Origin: Opitutales bacterium | GTDB lineage: Bacteria > Verrucomicrobiota > Verrucomicrobiia > Opitutales > T3Sed10-336 | DNA: 34,818 nt | Direction of reading: 5' to 3' | Assembly: GCA_007130045.1 (NCBI GenBank) | Contig: SLTG01000105.1 | Coordinates: forward strand, 1-34,818 | Shown here: piece by piece, positions 26,911 through 34,743 of the stretch | How positions within the stretch are numbered: position 1 is the first letter of the stretch | Layout of the letters: each line of letters opens with the position of its first letter | Program-made: the position numbers and the translations under genes | The notes under the pieces: generated by a model | What the model was told of the DNA's origin: nothing | The model's input: the letters and a program-made list of their open reading frames with translations, nothing else | The model's database searches: none

Positions 26911-28107
26911 ATGACGGAGATACCTAAAGATAGCGCTCTGTGGAAGTTTTGGTGGCGCCTGGCGCCGGGTTTGTTTGTTGTCGCATTATCCGCATGCGCG
27001 GAGGCCGAGGTCGATCCGGCCGAGGACCAGGAAGTCGCCACGCTCCGCGTGGGGGCGGTTTACAATGAGACCGACTTTCAGATCCGCTTCGTTTTCGCCA
27101 CGGAGAATCCATCCTGGTACCATCAGTATTGGGTTTACGAGAATGGCGAGTGGGTGCGTCACGGCAGCGGGGCGGAGGGGCGGGATCCGGACGGTTTGTA
27201 CGAGGATCGGATTTCGATAATGATCGACGACGGCTCGGTGCCCGCATTCGCCGAAACCGGGGGCCATGTGACCGTGCATCCCGGCATGCGCTCGACATCC
27301 ACGGCCGCCGAGGCGGACGAGGTCCGCGGGCATCCCCACCTGGGCGAGCGTCTGGGCGTTTCGGACGTGCGCAAGTTCATCATGGAGTCGCGGTCCGGCG
27401 CCTACGGGCCGGACTCCTGGAAAAACGTGCGCTCACCCGAGGAGCTGAAACGTCTGCGGGAGGAAGGGGTCTTTCTCGATCTGTGGCAGTGGCGAGCCCA
27501 CCGCTCGAATCCCATCGGGTATGCGGATAATGGGTACGTACTGGAGTACCGTCACAGCTCGTCCGGACGTTCCATGTTCACCGACAATCGGGACGAGGGG
27601 ACCGGATTGCCGCTGCGGATGTTTGATCCCGAAGCGACCGGGAGCCGGGCGCTGCGATTGGAAGCATTGCGGGCGCGGGAGTACGGTCAGGACGATCCGT
27701 ATTTTCTGACCGAGGAGGACTCCGTGCCCTTCGAACCGGATCATGATTGGCGGGAGGGCGACGCCATTCCCCAGCGCTTGTTGCGCGAGCCGGACGGCAG
27801 CCGGGGCGCGATACGCGCCCGCAGCGAGTACAGCGACGGCGCCTGGCATGTGCGCCTGACCCGTTCCCTGGAGGCGCCGGATCCGCTGGACAGCAAGGCA
27901 CTGGAGCCCGGCGAGAGCTATCACGTCGCTTTCGCGGTGCACAACGCGGCCGGGGGGCGTTTTCACCGCGTGTCCCTGCCGCTGACGCTGGGGCTGGGGG
28001 TGGAAGCCGACCTGGAGGCGCGGAAAGTCGAGGGCGATTTGCATGAGGCCGCAGTGGACTGGACCGAGGTCACGATCTTTTACTTTGGCGACCCCACGGA
28101 TGGATAG
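26911..28107 (+). CDS. Ethylbenzene-dehydrogenase-related heme-binding-domain lipoprotein
   Basis: 398 residues. The N-terminus has a hydrophobic segment ending in LSAC (Cys29), a good lipobox, so it is probably a membrane-anchored lipoprotein. The body resembles the EB_dh (ethylbenzene dehydrogenase gamma-type, DOMON-like) domain: HQYWVYENGEWVRHG, LYEDRISIMIDDGSVPAF, EEGVFLDLWQWRAHRSNPIG, and the late strand YHVAFAVHN. Such domains bind heme b in molybdenum-enzyme gamma subunits or stand alone in electron-transfer lipoproteins. The HVTVHPGMR segment lies where relatives often have a cysteine next to the histidine, so heme ligation may differ. No dehydrogenase subunits or cytochromes are nearby, so its partner is unknown. 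Confidence 0.7.
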   Translation: MTEIPKDSALWKFWWRLAPGLFVVALSACAEAEVDPAEDQEVATLRVGAVYNETDFQIRFVFATENPSWYHQYWVYENGEWVRHGSGAEGRDPDGLYEDRISIMIDDGSVPAFAETGGHVTVHPGMRSTSTAAEADEVRGHPHLGERLGVSDVRKFIMESRSGAYGPDSWKNVRSPEELKRLREEGVFLDLWQWRAHRSNPIGYADNGYVLEYRHSSSGRSMFTDNRDEGTGLPLRMFDPEATGSRALRLEALRAREYGQDDPYFLTEEDSVPFEPDHDWREGDAIPQRLLREPDGSRGAIRARSEYSDGAWHVRLTRSLEAPDPLDSKALEPGESYHVAFAVHNAAGGRFHRVSLPLTLGLGVEADLEARKVEGDLHEAAVDWTEVTIFYFGDPTDG

Positions 28108-28168
28108 GGCTTCCCACAGCACCGGCGGGGAACGCTCCCGCGGGGATGGGCCGTCCTTTTGAGAGGGC

Positions 28169-28480
28169 CTGAAAATCTGGGTGAAGATCGGCCTGCTCAG
28201 TTTTGGCGGTCCCGCCGGGCAGATCGGGTTGATGCACTCGGAACTGGTGGAGAAACGGAGGTGGATCAGCGACCGGCGTTTCCTGCATGCGCTCAATTAC
28301 CGTATGCTCCTTCCCGGACCGGAAGCCCAGCAGTTGGCCATCTACACCGGCTGACTGCTGCACCGCGCCTGGGGCGGGATGGTGGCGGGCGCTTTGTTTG
28401 TGTTGCCCGGGGCTTTGCTCATGTTCGTCATCTCCTGGGTGTACGTGGTCTTCGGAAATGTGCCGATGGTGGTCGCCTGG
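28169..28480 (+). pseudogene. chrA: Chromate transporter ChrA, broken N-terminal domain
   Basis: [20 protein letters not shown], then [18 protein letters not shown] and [11 protein letters not shown], are the hallmark of the first CHR domain (SFGGP and PGPEAQQ motifs). The expected tryptophan of 'YIGWLLHR' is a TGA at 28352-28354, after which LLHRAWGGMVAGALFVLPGA continues in the same frame. At about 28480 the frame is lost, and AAGLLLYVAG appears in another frame. No start codon exists: TGA 28160-28162 closes the frame just upstream. Functional ChrA is about 400 residues with 10-12 helices, so three separate lesions make this inactive. Confidence 0.8.
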
Positions 28481-28656
28481 GGGCGGCCGCTGGTCTGTTG
28501 CTCTACGTGGCCGGATTATGAAATCGTGAAGTGCCCTGGATTGGACGTTGGAATCCATTAGATGGAGCCAGGGAGATTTCCAAGAGGTTCGGAGGGATTC
28601 CTGTCAGGAAGGCCTGATGTCTTCGCAGTTTGCTCGACCATTCCTCCTGGCCATTA

Positions 28657-29796
28657 TCAGGCGTTGGGCGAGAGTGCTTGTGCGAACGGGACCGCGGTGA
28701 TCTTATCTCCCATGGCATAGGTACGCGTGCCCGGATAGATGACCTTGAGTTCGTGGAGTTTGAGATCGTCGATAACGACCTGCATCGAACGTGTGCGGCG
28801 CGGAGCATCTGACCATTTGATTTCCACACCGACGCGGCGGCCTTCGCATTGAAAGAAGAGATCCAGTTCGGAGCCGTTGTGCACGGCGTGGAAATACGGC
28901 TCGGATATCTTCCAGGACTCGAGGATTTGTTCCAGGATAAACCCTTCCCACGAAGCGCCCAGTTTGGGGTGATTATGGAGCGCGTCGAGTGTATCGATGC
29001 CCTGAAGCGAGTGGAATAGTCCGGGGTCTCGAAAATAGAGTTTGGGCGTTTTCACCAATCGTTTGCCGAGGTTTTTAAACCAGGGCGGCAAGCGTCGAAT
29101 CATATAGGTTTGTTCCAGCGCATCGAGGTAGTGGCGCGCTGTGTTAGGGGAAACGCCCATGGAAGAGGCGACTTCGGAGGCGTTCCAGATTTGCGCGTGG
29201 TAATGGGAGACCATTCTCCAGAAACGTCTCATAGCGGAGGGCGCCATACCGAAGCCCAGGTTGGCCAGGTCGCGCTCCAGGAAAGTTTGAATAAAGTCGT
29301 GACGCCAACGGAAACTTTCGAGGTCGCTCTGAGCCAGAAACGAGCGGGGAAACCCACCGCGCAACCAGAGACGATTCCATTTGGGTTTCTCGATTTCATG
29401 ACAACCGAACCCACGCATTTCAATCAGATAGACCCTTCCGGCAAGCGATTCCAAGGCTTGGCGGGAGAGTTCGGGGGAGGCGCTGCCCAGGATTAAGAAT
29501 GTTGCCGGATTCCGTTCGCGGTCGGCGAGGACGCGCAGAATGGGAAATACATCCGGCATTCGTTGTGCCTCATCGATAACCACCACGCCCTTCAGTCGCC
29601 TCAGGGTGGTCATTGGATTTTCCATAAGGGTCCGGACCTCCGGATCTTCCAGATCGAAATATTTCTCTGAATTCGGGGGTACTATCTGTCTTGCGAGCGT
29701 TGTTTTCCCGCATTGCCTCGGCCCGAGCAGTGCCACGATAGGGCTTTTTCCCAGTGCCGACCGAACGTGCTCCAGATACTCCCTCCTCGAAATCAT
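28657..29796 (-). CDS. AAA ATPase with DUF4143 domain
   Basis: 379 residues from ATG 29796. The N-terminal AAA_14 domain has Walker A LLGPRQCGKTT (24-34) and Walker B VVVIDEAQRMPD (71-82), followed by a GSAS sensor segment. The C-terminal DUF4143 region (about 180-330) includes the helix-turn-helix-like WNASEVASSMGVSPNTARHY and a PD-(D/E)xK-like end (ELDLFF ... VGVEIKWS). Members are widespread, often near mobile or defence genes, and their role is not established. The gene is complete and alone on its strand, between the broken chrA and a repeat-rich region. Horizontal transfer is likely but not proven. Confidence 0.85.
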   Translation of the reverse strand: MISRREYLEHVRSALGKSPIVALLGPRQCGKTTLARQIVPPNSEKYFDLEDPEVRTLMENPMTTLRRLKGVVVIDEAQRMPDVFPILRVLADRERNPATFLILGSASPELSRQALESLAGRVYLIEMRGFGCHEIEKPKWNRLWLRGGFPRSFLAQSDLESFRWRHDFIQTFLERDLANLGFGMAPSAMRRFWRMVSHYHAQIWNASEVASSMGVSPNTARHYLDALEQTYMIRRLPPWFKNLGKRLVKTPKLYFRDPGLFHSLQGIDTLDALHNHPKLGASWEGFILEQILESWKISEPYFHAVHNGSELDLFFQCEGRRVGVEIKWSDAPRRTRSMQVVIDDLKLHELKVIYPGTRTYAMGDKITAVPFAQALSPNA

Positions 29797-30319
29797 ACAT
29801 GAAATATTGCAATAACAATGACAATTTTCAAGTTAAAAAGGAGGGCGACGTGATTGAAATGCTCCTGTGATCTGTGCCTGAGAAGGCGAAAAGCGGAAAG
29901 GAACAAATTCTTTAACCACGAAGAGCACGAAGAGGAAAGGGGGCGGACTGTAGCATCGGCGCTTCCGCCGATCGGTTTTGCTCCCGAACGCGGCAAGAGA
30001 AAGTAGCGCCCTGCTTAAGCGGGCGAATCGCGGTGACAATGCGGGAGGATGTTCCCATCAGCCCTAGAAGTGATACGGGATCAGCCAAACGTCGAAGTTC
30101 GAATGTCGATAGTCGAAGGCGTGAAATCCGACCGCTTCCGCAATTTCGGCATTTGAAATTCCTCATTCGAAATTCTTTTGGGACGGGTTGAGGATCGGTC
30201 TGCGGGGAGGAACTCACGGGATGGAAATTTGCCGGTAAAGGGTTGGGATGGAAAGAAAGAAGTAACCGGAGTATCTGGATCGTGTGGCCTTGATGGTCCA
30301 TGGTTTCACGCACAGCCTT
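29797..30319. other. Repeat-rich intergenic region
   Basis: No gene supported. It contains a purine-rich 'accacgaagagcacgaag' tract near 29916, a 21-nt motif at 29946-29966 whose exact inverse occurs at 33944-33964, and the leader copy at 30184-30258. Such motifs recur between genes in Verrucomicrobia-type genomes. They look like the scars of repeated insertion and recombination. Confidence 0.5.
30184..30258 (-). repeat. Leader cassette copy A (75 bp)
   Basis: It matches 33437-33511 at 71 of 75 positions. Read on the minus strand it holds a C/T-rich leader, then GTG and the codons for MSSSPQTDPQP, the start of the MmeI-like gene. After that the two copies diverge, so copy A is a decapitated duplicate. 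It lies just beyond the 3' end of the restriction gene. Confidence 0.75.
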
Positions 30320-31054
30320 TCATCCGGTGGTCTCAATCTCAACATGGGCGAGAAACCGGGCTATCAGTTGATTCAGGGAGGTAGTGGTGGACAGGTCGGT
30401 GAATCGACCGGATTTGGCGGCACTGGGCGGTGAAGCAACAACAGCGGCGGCGGTGTAAATGCGTTCTTGGACCATGCGTTCGCAGAGGATACGCATACGC
30501 TCTTGATAGGATGCGGTGCGGAAGACAGGATCGGACGCAAAATGAATGGAGGGGTTGCCGCGTTTGGGCACGCAGCGGGATTTATCTTCGTCTTCGACGA
30601 GGATGCAATAGGCAATAAATGGGTTGGCACCGGCTCCGAAGCGGCCTTCGCGTTGGGCGACCGAGAGATCGATCCCGGAGCCGAGGGCTTCTTCGCAGCG
30701 GTTGTTGGCGTTGTTACCGAACGATGGGCCGCCGAGCGCTTTGAATTCGAGTGTCGCGATGAGTCGGCCCTTATCGATCAGCACCAGATCCCATTGCTTC
30801 GTCGGGCGAAAATGGCCGGGGAGAACACCCTTGGCCTTATTCTGATAGATCACGAGGGCATTCCCGCCGTGTTTCTTCGCGAGTGCGGCGAACATATCTG
30901 CGAAGCCGGTGAAGTTTTTTCCGGCGGTGGCCGCACCTCGTCGCCCTTGGTCGACTCTTTGACCCGCTTGATTCTTTTTGAGGGCGGTATTCTTACTTTT
31001 CCAGTAAGACCGGACCGCTTTTCGAATCGAGTCGGAGTAATCGGCTTTTGGCAT
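30320..31054 (-). CDS. PaeR7I-family type II restriction endonuclease
   Basis: 244 residues, as expected (PaeR7I is about 246). WDLVLIDKGRLIATLEFKAL contains the PD-(D/E)xK core (Asp89, Glu103, Lys105), and GPSFGNNANNRCEEALGSGI is the family signature. PaeR7I and its relatives cut CTCGAG (XhoI specificity); that specificity here is inferred. Such sites occur in the window, for example at 16088, 20087 and 20960, so protection by the neighbouring methylase is needed. The start ATG 31054 is 15 bp after the methylase stop on the same strand, giving methylase-first order. Confidence 0.85.
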   Translation of the reverse strand: MPKADYSDSIRKAVRSYWKSKNTALKKNQAGQRVDQGRRGAATAGKNFTGFADMFAALAKKHGGNALVIYQNKAKGVLPGHFRPTKQWDLVLIDKGRLIATLEFKALGGPSFGNNANNRCEEALGSGIDLSVAQREGRFGAGANPFIAYCILVEDEDKSRCVPKRGNPSIHFASDPVFRTASYQERMRILCERMVQERIYTAAAVVASPPSAAKSGRFTDLSTTTSLNQLIARFLAHVEIETTG

Positions 31055-31069
31055 GTTCGTCGGCGGTTA

Positions 31070-32755
31070 TCAGTCTGCACACAATGCATTCCAATCCGTT
31101 TCGTCGAGACCGTAGAGTGAGCGAACGGTATCCTCGATTCGTGGGATGTCATCGGATTCGGCGAGGGATTTGAGGGTGGTTTGGAGCTCACTGGAGAGCG
31201 TCGACCAGCGCGGGAGGCGGATACGGCGGAGGTATTGGGCCTGGAAGCGGAGGCAGTCGCCGCGCATGCGCAAGGAGTAGGTGGCCACGAAGGCGTTGGC
31301 CAAGCGGCTGCGGAGGACGGTTTGCAGGGCGCGCAGGTCCCATTCGCTTGCAGTGATATAATAGAGATTGTGGTGGGGGTAGAACTCGCCGTTGTCGTAG
31401 GCGACCTGGGGCTCACCCTGAATGTCGGGAATCACCAGTTTCGGTGTGCCGGAGAGTGCGGGATAGATGCGATCAATGGTCTTGAACCAAGTGTGTGGAT
31501 TCTTTTTGGCGACGTGGCGGTCTTGGATTTGGTCACGGTGGGTGTCGAGGTAGGCCTTGAATCTCGGGAAGTCGTGGGGGTCGACCAGGCCGGGGCGGTC
31601 GCCGTCGAAGGGGTTGAGCACGTATTTTCCGGTCCATTCAACGCGGTTGTTTTTGAGATCCCGTCGAGTGAGCAGGCGCAATTTGCGCTCAGGCTCGACG
31701 TCGAGTTCGGCATCGGTGCCGATATAGACCTTGTCGGCCCCGGTGGCGACGCCGATGCCGACTTTACAGCCCGCCTCTTCCAAAGTGGGGAGGGTGCGTT
31801 CCAAGTGTTGAATGACCGTAAGCCGCGAAGCATTGGAGAGCAGCCAGGGAGCGCGGCTGTCGGCGATGCCGTTCATTTCCTTGATCCGGGGATCCGGCCG
31901 ATGGTTGAGCAAGCATTCCGCCAGTTCTGGCAGAGCCTCGCTATAAATATCCTCTTTTTCGATCACGCGGGTCGAGTTCCCGGAGCCATTGCGAATCACG
32001 GTGACGGCGGGGTAGGCGATGACTTCGCCGTGAAAGGCATCCACTCCCGTAAAATCGACGTACGTCTCCATGTGGAAGGCTTCGGCGATCATTTCGCGGA
32101 GCGGACCACCGTAGCGGTTTTTGATCCAGCGGTTGGCGCAGATGTAGCCGAGTTTGCCCTCGGGTTCGAGCAGGGAAAGTCCTTTTTCAAAGAAGGCGAT
32201 GTAGAGGTCCGCGCGATCATACATGGTGCGGAACTGGGCGCGGTAGCGCTGCATCAAGGGCCTTGGCAGCGATTCGATGCGCAGGTAGGGAGGGTTGCCG
32301 ACAACATGGGTGAAGCGCGTCGTGAACGGACGGCTGAGAAAATCCGCGTGGTGCAGCCAGGCATCGGTCAGGGTTTGGATTTCCGGTGTCGAGAAACCGG
32401 ATTGTTCCAGTTCGACGCTAACGCGTTGTTTCAGGCTATCGTAGGCAACCCGATTGACCTCGACGGCACAGAGACAGGGTTCCAATTGTTCAGTGGTGGC
32501 ATGCGGTGCATCCTCGAGCAGACGCCGAAGGGCGGGCATCAGGAAATCGCCGGAACCGCAGGAGGGTTCCAACAGCCGTTTCGACAAAAGGTTTTTGCCC
32601 ACCCGCCAACCGACCAGATCGAGGATAAAACCGGCGACTTCGGGTTTGGTGAAGACCTCTCCTCGGGTTTCCGCCGCTGATTCCGCCCAGTAATGAACCG
32701 CGTCAAGCGACTCTACGCCGGGCAGCGGGATGTCGAGTTGTGTCGCGATAGGCAT
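31070..32755 (-). CDS. N6-adenine DNA methyltransferase, M.PaeR7I/Eco57I-like
   Basis: 561 residues from ATG 32755. Motif I is LLEPSCGSGDF (61-71), motif IV is GNPPYLRIESLP (NPPY at 154-157), and a target-recognition half follows with EWTGKYVLNPFDGDRP and TWFKTIDRIYPAL. This is the gamma-type N6-adenine methylase of PaeR7I-like systems, which would protect CTCGAG sites. The endonuclease gene follows after 15 bp. The 5' end overlaps the frame of the MmeI-like remnant, as if the pair had been inserted into that gene. Both R and M look intact, so the system may be active. Confidence 0.88.
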   Translation of the reverse strand: MPIATQLDIPLPGVESLDAVHYWAESAAETRGEVFTKPEVAGFILDLVGWRVGKNLLSKRLLEPSCGSGDFLMPALRRLLEDAPHATTEQLEPCLCAVEVNRVAYDSLKQRVSVELEQSGFSTPEIQTLTDAWLHHADFLSRPFTTRFTHVVGNPPYLRIESLPRPLMQRYRAQFRTMYDRADLYIAFFEKGLSLLEPEGKLGYICANRWIKNRYGGPLREMIAEAFHMETYVDFTGVDAFHGEVIAYPAVTVIRNGSGNSTRVIEKEDIYSEALPELAECLLNHRPDPRIKEMNGIADSRAPWLLSNASRLTVIQHLERTLPTLEEAGCKVGIGVATGADKVYIGTDAELDVEPERKLRLLTRRDLKNNRVEWTGKYVLNPFDGDRPGLVDPHDFPRFKAYLDTHRDQIQDRHVAKKNPHTWFKTIDRIYPALSGTPKLVIPDIQGEPQVAYDNGEFYPHHNLYYITASEWDLRALQTVLRSRLANAFVATYSLRMRGDCLRFQAQYLRRIRLPRWSTLSSELQTTLKSLAESDDIPRIEDTVRSLYGLDETDWNALCAD

Positions 32756-33470
32756 GGTGGAACGGTGAACAAGAATTCAGTCGTAAATTGAGCGCGTCTT
32801 CGGAGATGAAGCAAGGGGAAAATAGGGATGAAGGATGAAGTTGAATCGGCGTAGGTAGTGAGAGGCTTGCCGACTTGTTGTTCGGGATAGATTTCGGTGC
32901 TTTCGCGGGGGGAACGACGGAGTGGGGTTTGGTGGTGCGGCCGTCCCAGTGGGTTTTGGGGCGGCCGGATTCGTCGCGGACGATTTGTTTGGCGTCGTAG
33001 GTGAGGATGGCGTCGCGGGTTTCGATGTTTTGCGCGTCTTCCAGGATGGGTTCGCTGACGGTTTTGACGTCGCCGGCCGTTCGTAGATGCCATTGGAGGT
33101 AGCCGATCCAGAGGACGAGTTCGGCGATGACGGCCGCCCGGGGGTTGATCTCGATGCCGCGCATTTGGTTGGGGCGGACGGTGGCGGTGTCCATTTCGAG
33201 GCTGCGGTTGCCGCCGAAGCGTTCGAGGGTGTCGAGCACTTCGCCTTCGAGGCGCTTGAGGTGTTCGAGGGTGACGTAGAGGAAGTTGCCGGTGCCGCCG
33301 GCGGGGTCGGGTGCGGGGGCGCCGAGCAGGTCACAGAGTTCGCCGATGAAGAGCTGGTAGTTGGCGCGTTCGCCGCCGTCTTTGTCCGCCCACTTTGCGA
33401 TGAAGGCGGCGGCCTCTTCTTCCCCGGTTGTCGGGGCGGGTTGAGGATCGGTCTGAGGGGAGGAACTCAC
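32703..33470 (-). pseudogene. MmeI-like restriction-methylation enzyme, internally deleted and 3'-truncated
   Basis: A GTG at 33470 opens MSSSPQTDPQ, then AAAFIAKWADKDGGERANYQ, LCDLLGAP: the N-terminal start of MmeI-like (type IIL) enzymes. At codon 57 (about 33300) it jumps from PAPDPA directly into GGTGNFLYVTLEHLKRLEGE, the methylase motif I region (normally DPACGSGNF). The nuclease domain and linker in between, several hundred residues in the family, are missing, apparently joined at a repeated 'DPA' sequence. The motif I Cys is Gly. Homology continues with VRPNQMRGIEINPRAAVIAE to about 32921 and then degenerates. The NPP(F/Y) motif and specificity domain are lost, so it is inactive. It overlaps the start of the PaeR7I-like methylase gene. 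Confidence 0.75.
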
Positions 33471-33616
33471 AGGAGAGAAATTTGCCGGTAAAGGGTTGGG
33501 ATGGAAAGAAAAAAGGCGTGCGGGTCAGGGTCTCTCACGGAATTTTTGACCATAGATTTCTCAGGTTGCACGGATACAAGGGCGGAGAACTGATCTTTTA
33601 CCACGAAGGGCGCGCC
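33437..33616 (-). repeat. Leader cassette copy B
   Basis: Positions 33437-33511 match copy A, and 33465-33616 match copy C (34592-34743) over 152 bp of equal length with scattered mismatches. It covers the GTG start and 5' leader of the MmeI-like gene. All three copies have the same orientation. Confidence 0.75.
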
Positions 33617-33627
33617 TTCGTGGTAAA
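33597..33627. repeat. Perfect 13-bp inverted repeat around GCGCG
   Basis: TTTACCACGAAGG (33597-33609), 5-nt centre, CCTTCGTGGTAAA (33615-33627). It is formed where two oppositely oriented 'accacgaagg' motifs meet. Its left arm is the edge of leader copy B. Confidence 0.7.
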
Positions 33628-33991
33628 GCCTGGTTCCGATTCTGGGGATCGGACGGTTTGTCGGCCGGTTGGTGACAACGTCTGAAAAGCGGCGCTACGG
33701 TTGAGCGACCGCAGGGGCGGGTGTGGATGCCCGCATTTCCCATCCCACGACCCTCGCCCCCCGTCCCAATCTGTGCCCATCTGTGAAATCTGTGGTTGGA
33801 ATTCTTAGTTCTTGGTTCGGGGTTCCTGGTTCCGCTGCCTTACCCTTCGTGTCTTTCACCGGCCTGAGCTCGTCGAAGGCGTGTCCTTCGTGGTGAGCAT
33901 TCCGGTTCGGGGAATTCGGACTTCGGCGAGCTTGGTCGGGCACGGAAGCGCCGATGCTACAGTCGCGCACGGAAGCCTCCAAACGGTAATG
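33628..33991. other. Repeat-rich intergenic region
   Basis: No gene supported. It holds 'cacagatt/catctgtgaaatctgtgg'-type simple motifs (33768-33797), an inverted counterpart of 34745-34780 around 33846-33880 (CACCGGCCTGAGCT core), and the inverse 21-nt motif at 33944-33964 that pairs with 29946-29966. It is likely recombination scar material. Confidence 0.45.
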
Positions 33992-34228
33992 TCAGCCAAC
34001 CTGACGAACGCACAACACTTCATCCGATCGCAAGGGTTCCAAAGCGGCGACCGGAACGGTGGCAGTTGCGATCGTATGGCCCATGGCGTTGAAGACTTCT
34101 ATGGAAAAGCCTTCCGTACCGTCGGGGGCGGTGTGCCGGTCAACGAGACGGACCACATCGCCACGTTTGAGGTGGTTCTTGGGAAAATCGTCTGTCAGGA
34201 CGGCGTCTTTGTAGAGTTCAAGGCTCAT
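33992..34228 (-). CDS. DUF4926 small protein (putative immunity/antitoxin-like partner)
   Basis: 78 residues from ATG 34228. LTDDFPKNHLKRGDVVRLVD followed by a GFSIEVFNAMGHTIATATV segment matches DUF4926, a small SH3-like barrel in which 'LKRGDVGTVV...YEVEF' is typical. Its function is unknown. The start lies 11 bp inside the end of the upstream DUF6883 gene, so the two are translationally coupled. I infer a pair in which this small protein may neutralise or regulate its partner. Confidence 0.65.
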   Translation of the reverse strand: MSLELYKDAVLTDDFPKNHLKRGDVVRLVDRHTAPDGTEGFSIEVFNAMGHTIATATVPVAALEPLRSDEVLCVRQVG

Positions 34229-34559
34229 GATCCGTTTTGGTTATAGGAATCAAGGTAATGAATTTTGTGATTCCTGACAAGTGTTCGGTCATCCAGATTG
34301 TCCGAACGGACAATCGTCTTCCATTCGGGCCTCTGAGTTCGCCCACGATTTCAAAATTTTGGCCGAACTCGTTGGATTCAAGCGGTATGGCATCCAGAGG
34401 CAGAAGTTGCTCGATTAGGTCTTGGCGAAGTTGATCCGCAATTTCGAGTGTGTAGCCAGCCAGTCGGAGAAAGCGGGATTTGTCGCCACGTTCCTGTTGT
34501 ACCAGCAGGTAACGGGTGATCTTCTCGTCCGCGATAATCGTCGTTGACGGTAACTTCAT
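34218..34559 (-). CDS. DUF6883-like protein (putative toxin-like partner)
   Basis: 113 residues. The start ATG 34559 (MKLPSTTIIADEKITRYLLV) was chosen over TTG 34565 because the family begins 'MKLPNA...I...KLTxYLL', and GGGAGG lies upstream. Further features are DKSRFLRLAGYTLEIADQLR and GRRLSVRTIWMTEH, like the strand pair 'VRTAWI' near the end of DUF6883 domains. DUF6883 proteins occur alone beside DUF4926 or at the end of polymorphic toxins; no activity is established. Leader cassette copy C lies directly upstream. It is close to the window end but complete. Confidence 0.6.
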   Translation of the reverse strand: MKLPSTTIIADEKITRYLLVQQERGDKSRFLRLAGYTLEIADQLRQDLIEQLLPLDAIPLESNEFGQNFEIVGELRGPNGRRLSVRTIWMTEHLSGITKFITLIPITKTDHEP

Positions 34560-34591
34560 GCACAAAACATCCTGCCTCCCGGCTAGGAGCC

Positions 34592-34743
34592 ACTCACAGG
34601 AAGTGAATTTGCCGGTAAAGGGTTGGGATGGAAAGAAAAAAGGGGTGTGGGGTCAGGGTCTCACACGGAATTTTGACCATAGATTGCCCAGATTGCACGG
34701 ATTCAAAGACTGGGAACCGATCTCTAACCACGAAGGGCGCGCC
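34592..34743 (-). repeat. Leader cassette copy C
   Basis: 152 bp matching 33465-33616, including the TTTCTTTCCATCCCAACCC block and the CCACGAAGGGCGCGCC edge. Read on the minus strand it contains GTG AGT then a stop after two more codons, so the original gene start is dead and the DUF6883 gene now follows it. After it, 34744-34818 holds only GC-rich intergenic sequence. Confidence 0.75.

Noticed and set aside
31181-32680. Long plus-strand frame opposite the DNA methylase.
   Set aside because: The minus strand carries the NPPY and motif I of a methylase; the plus-strand frame has no recognisable domain.
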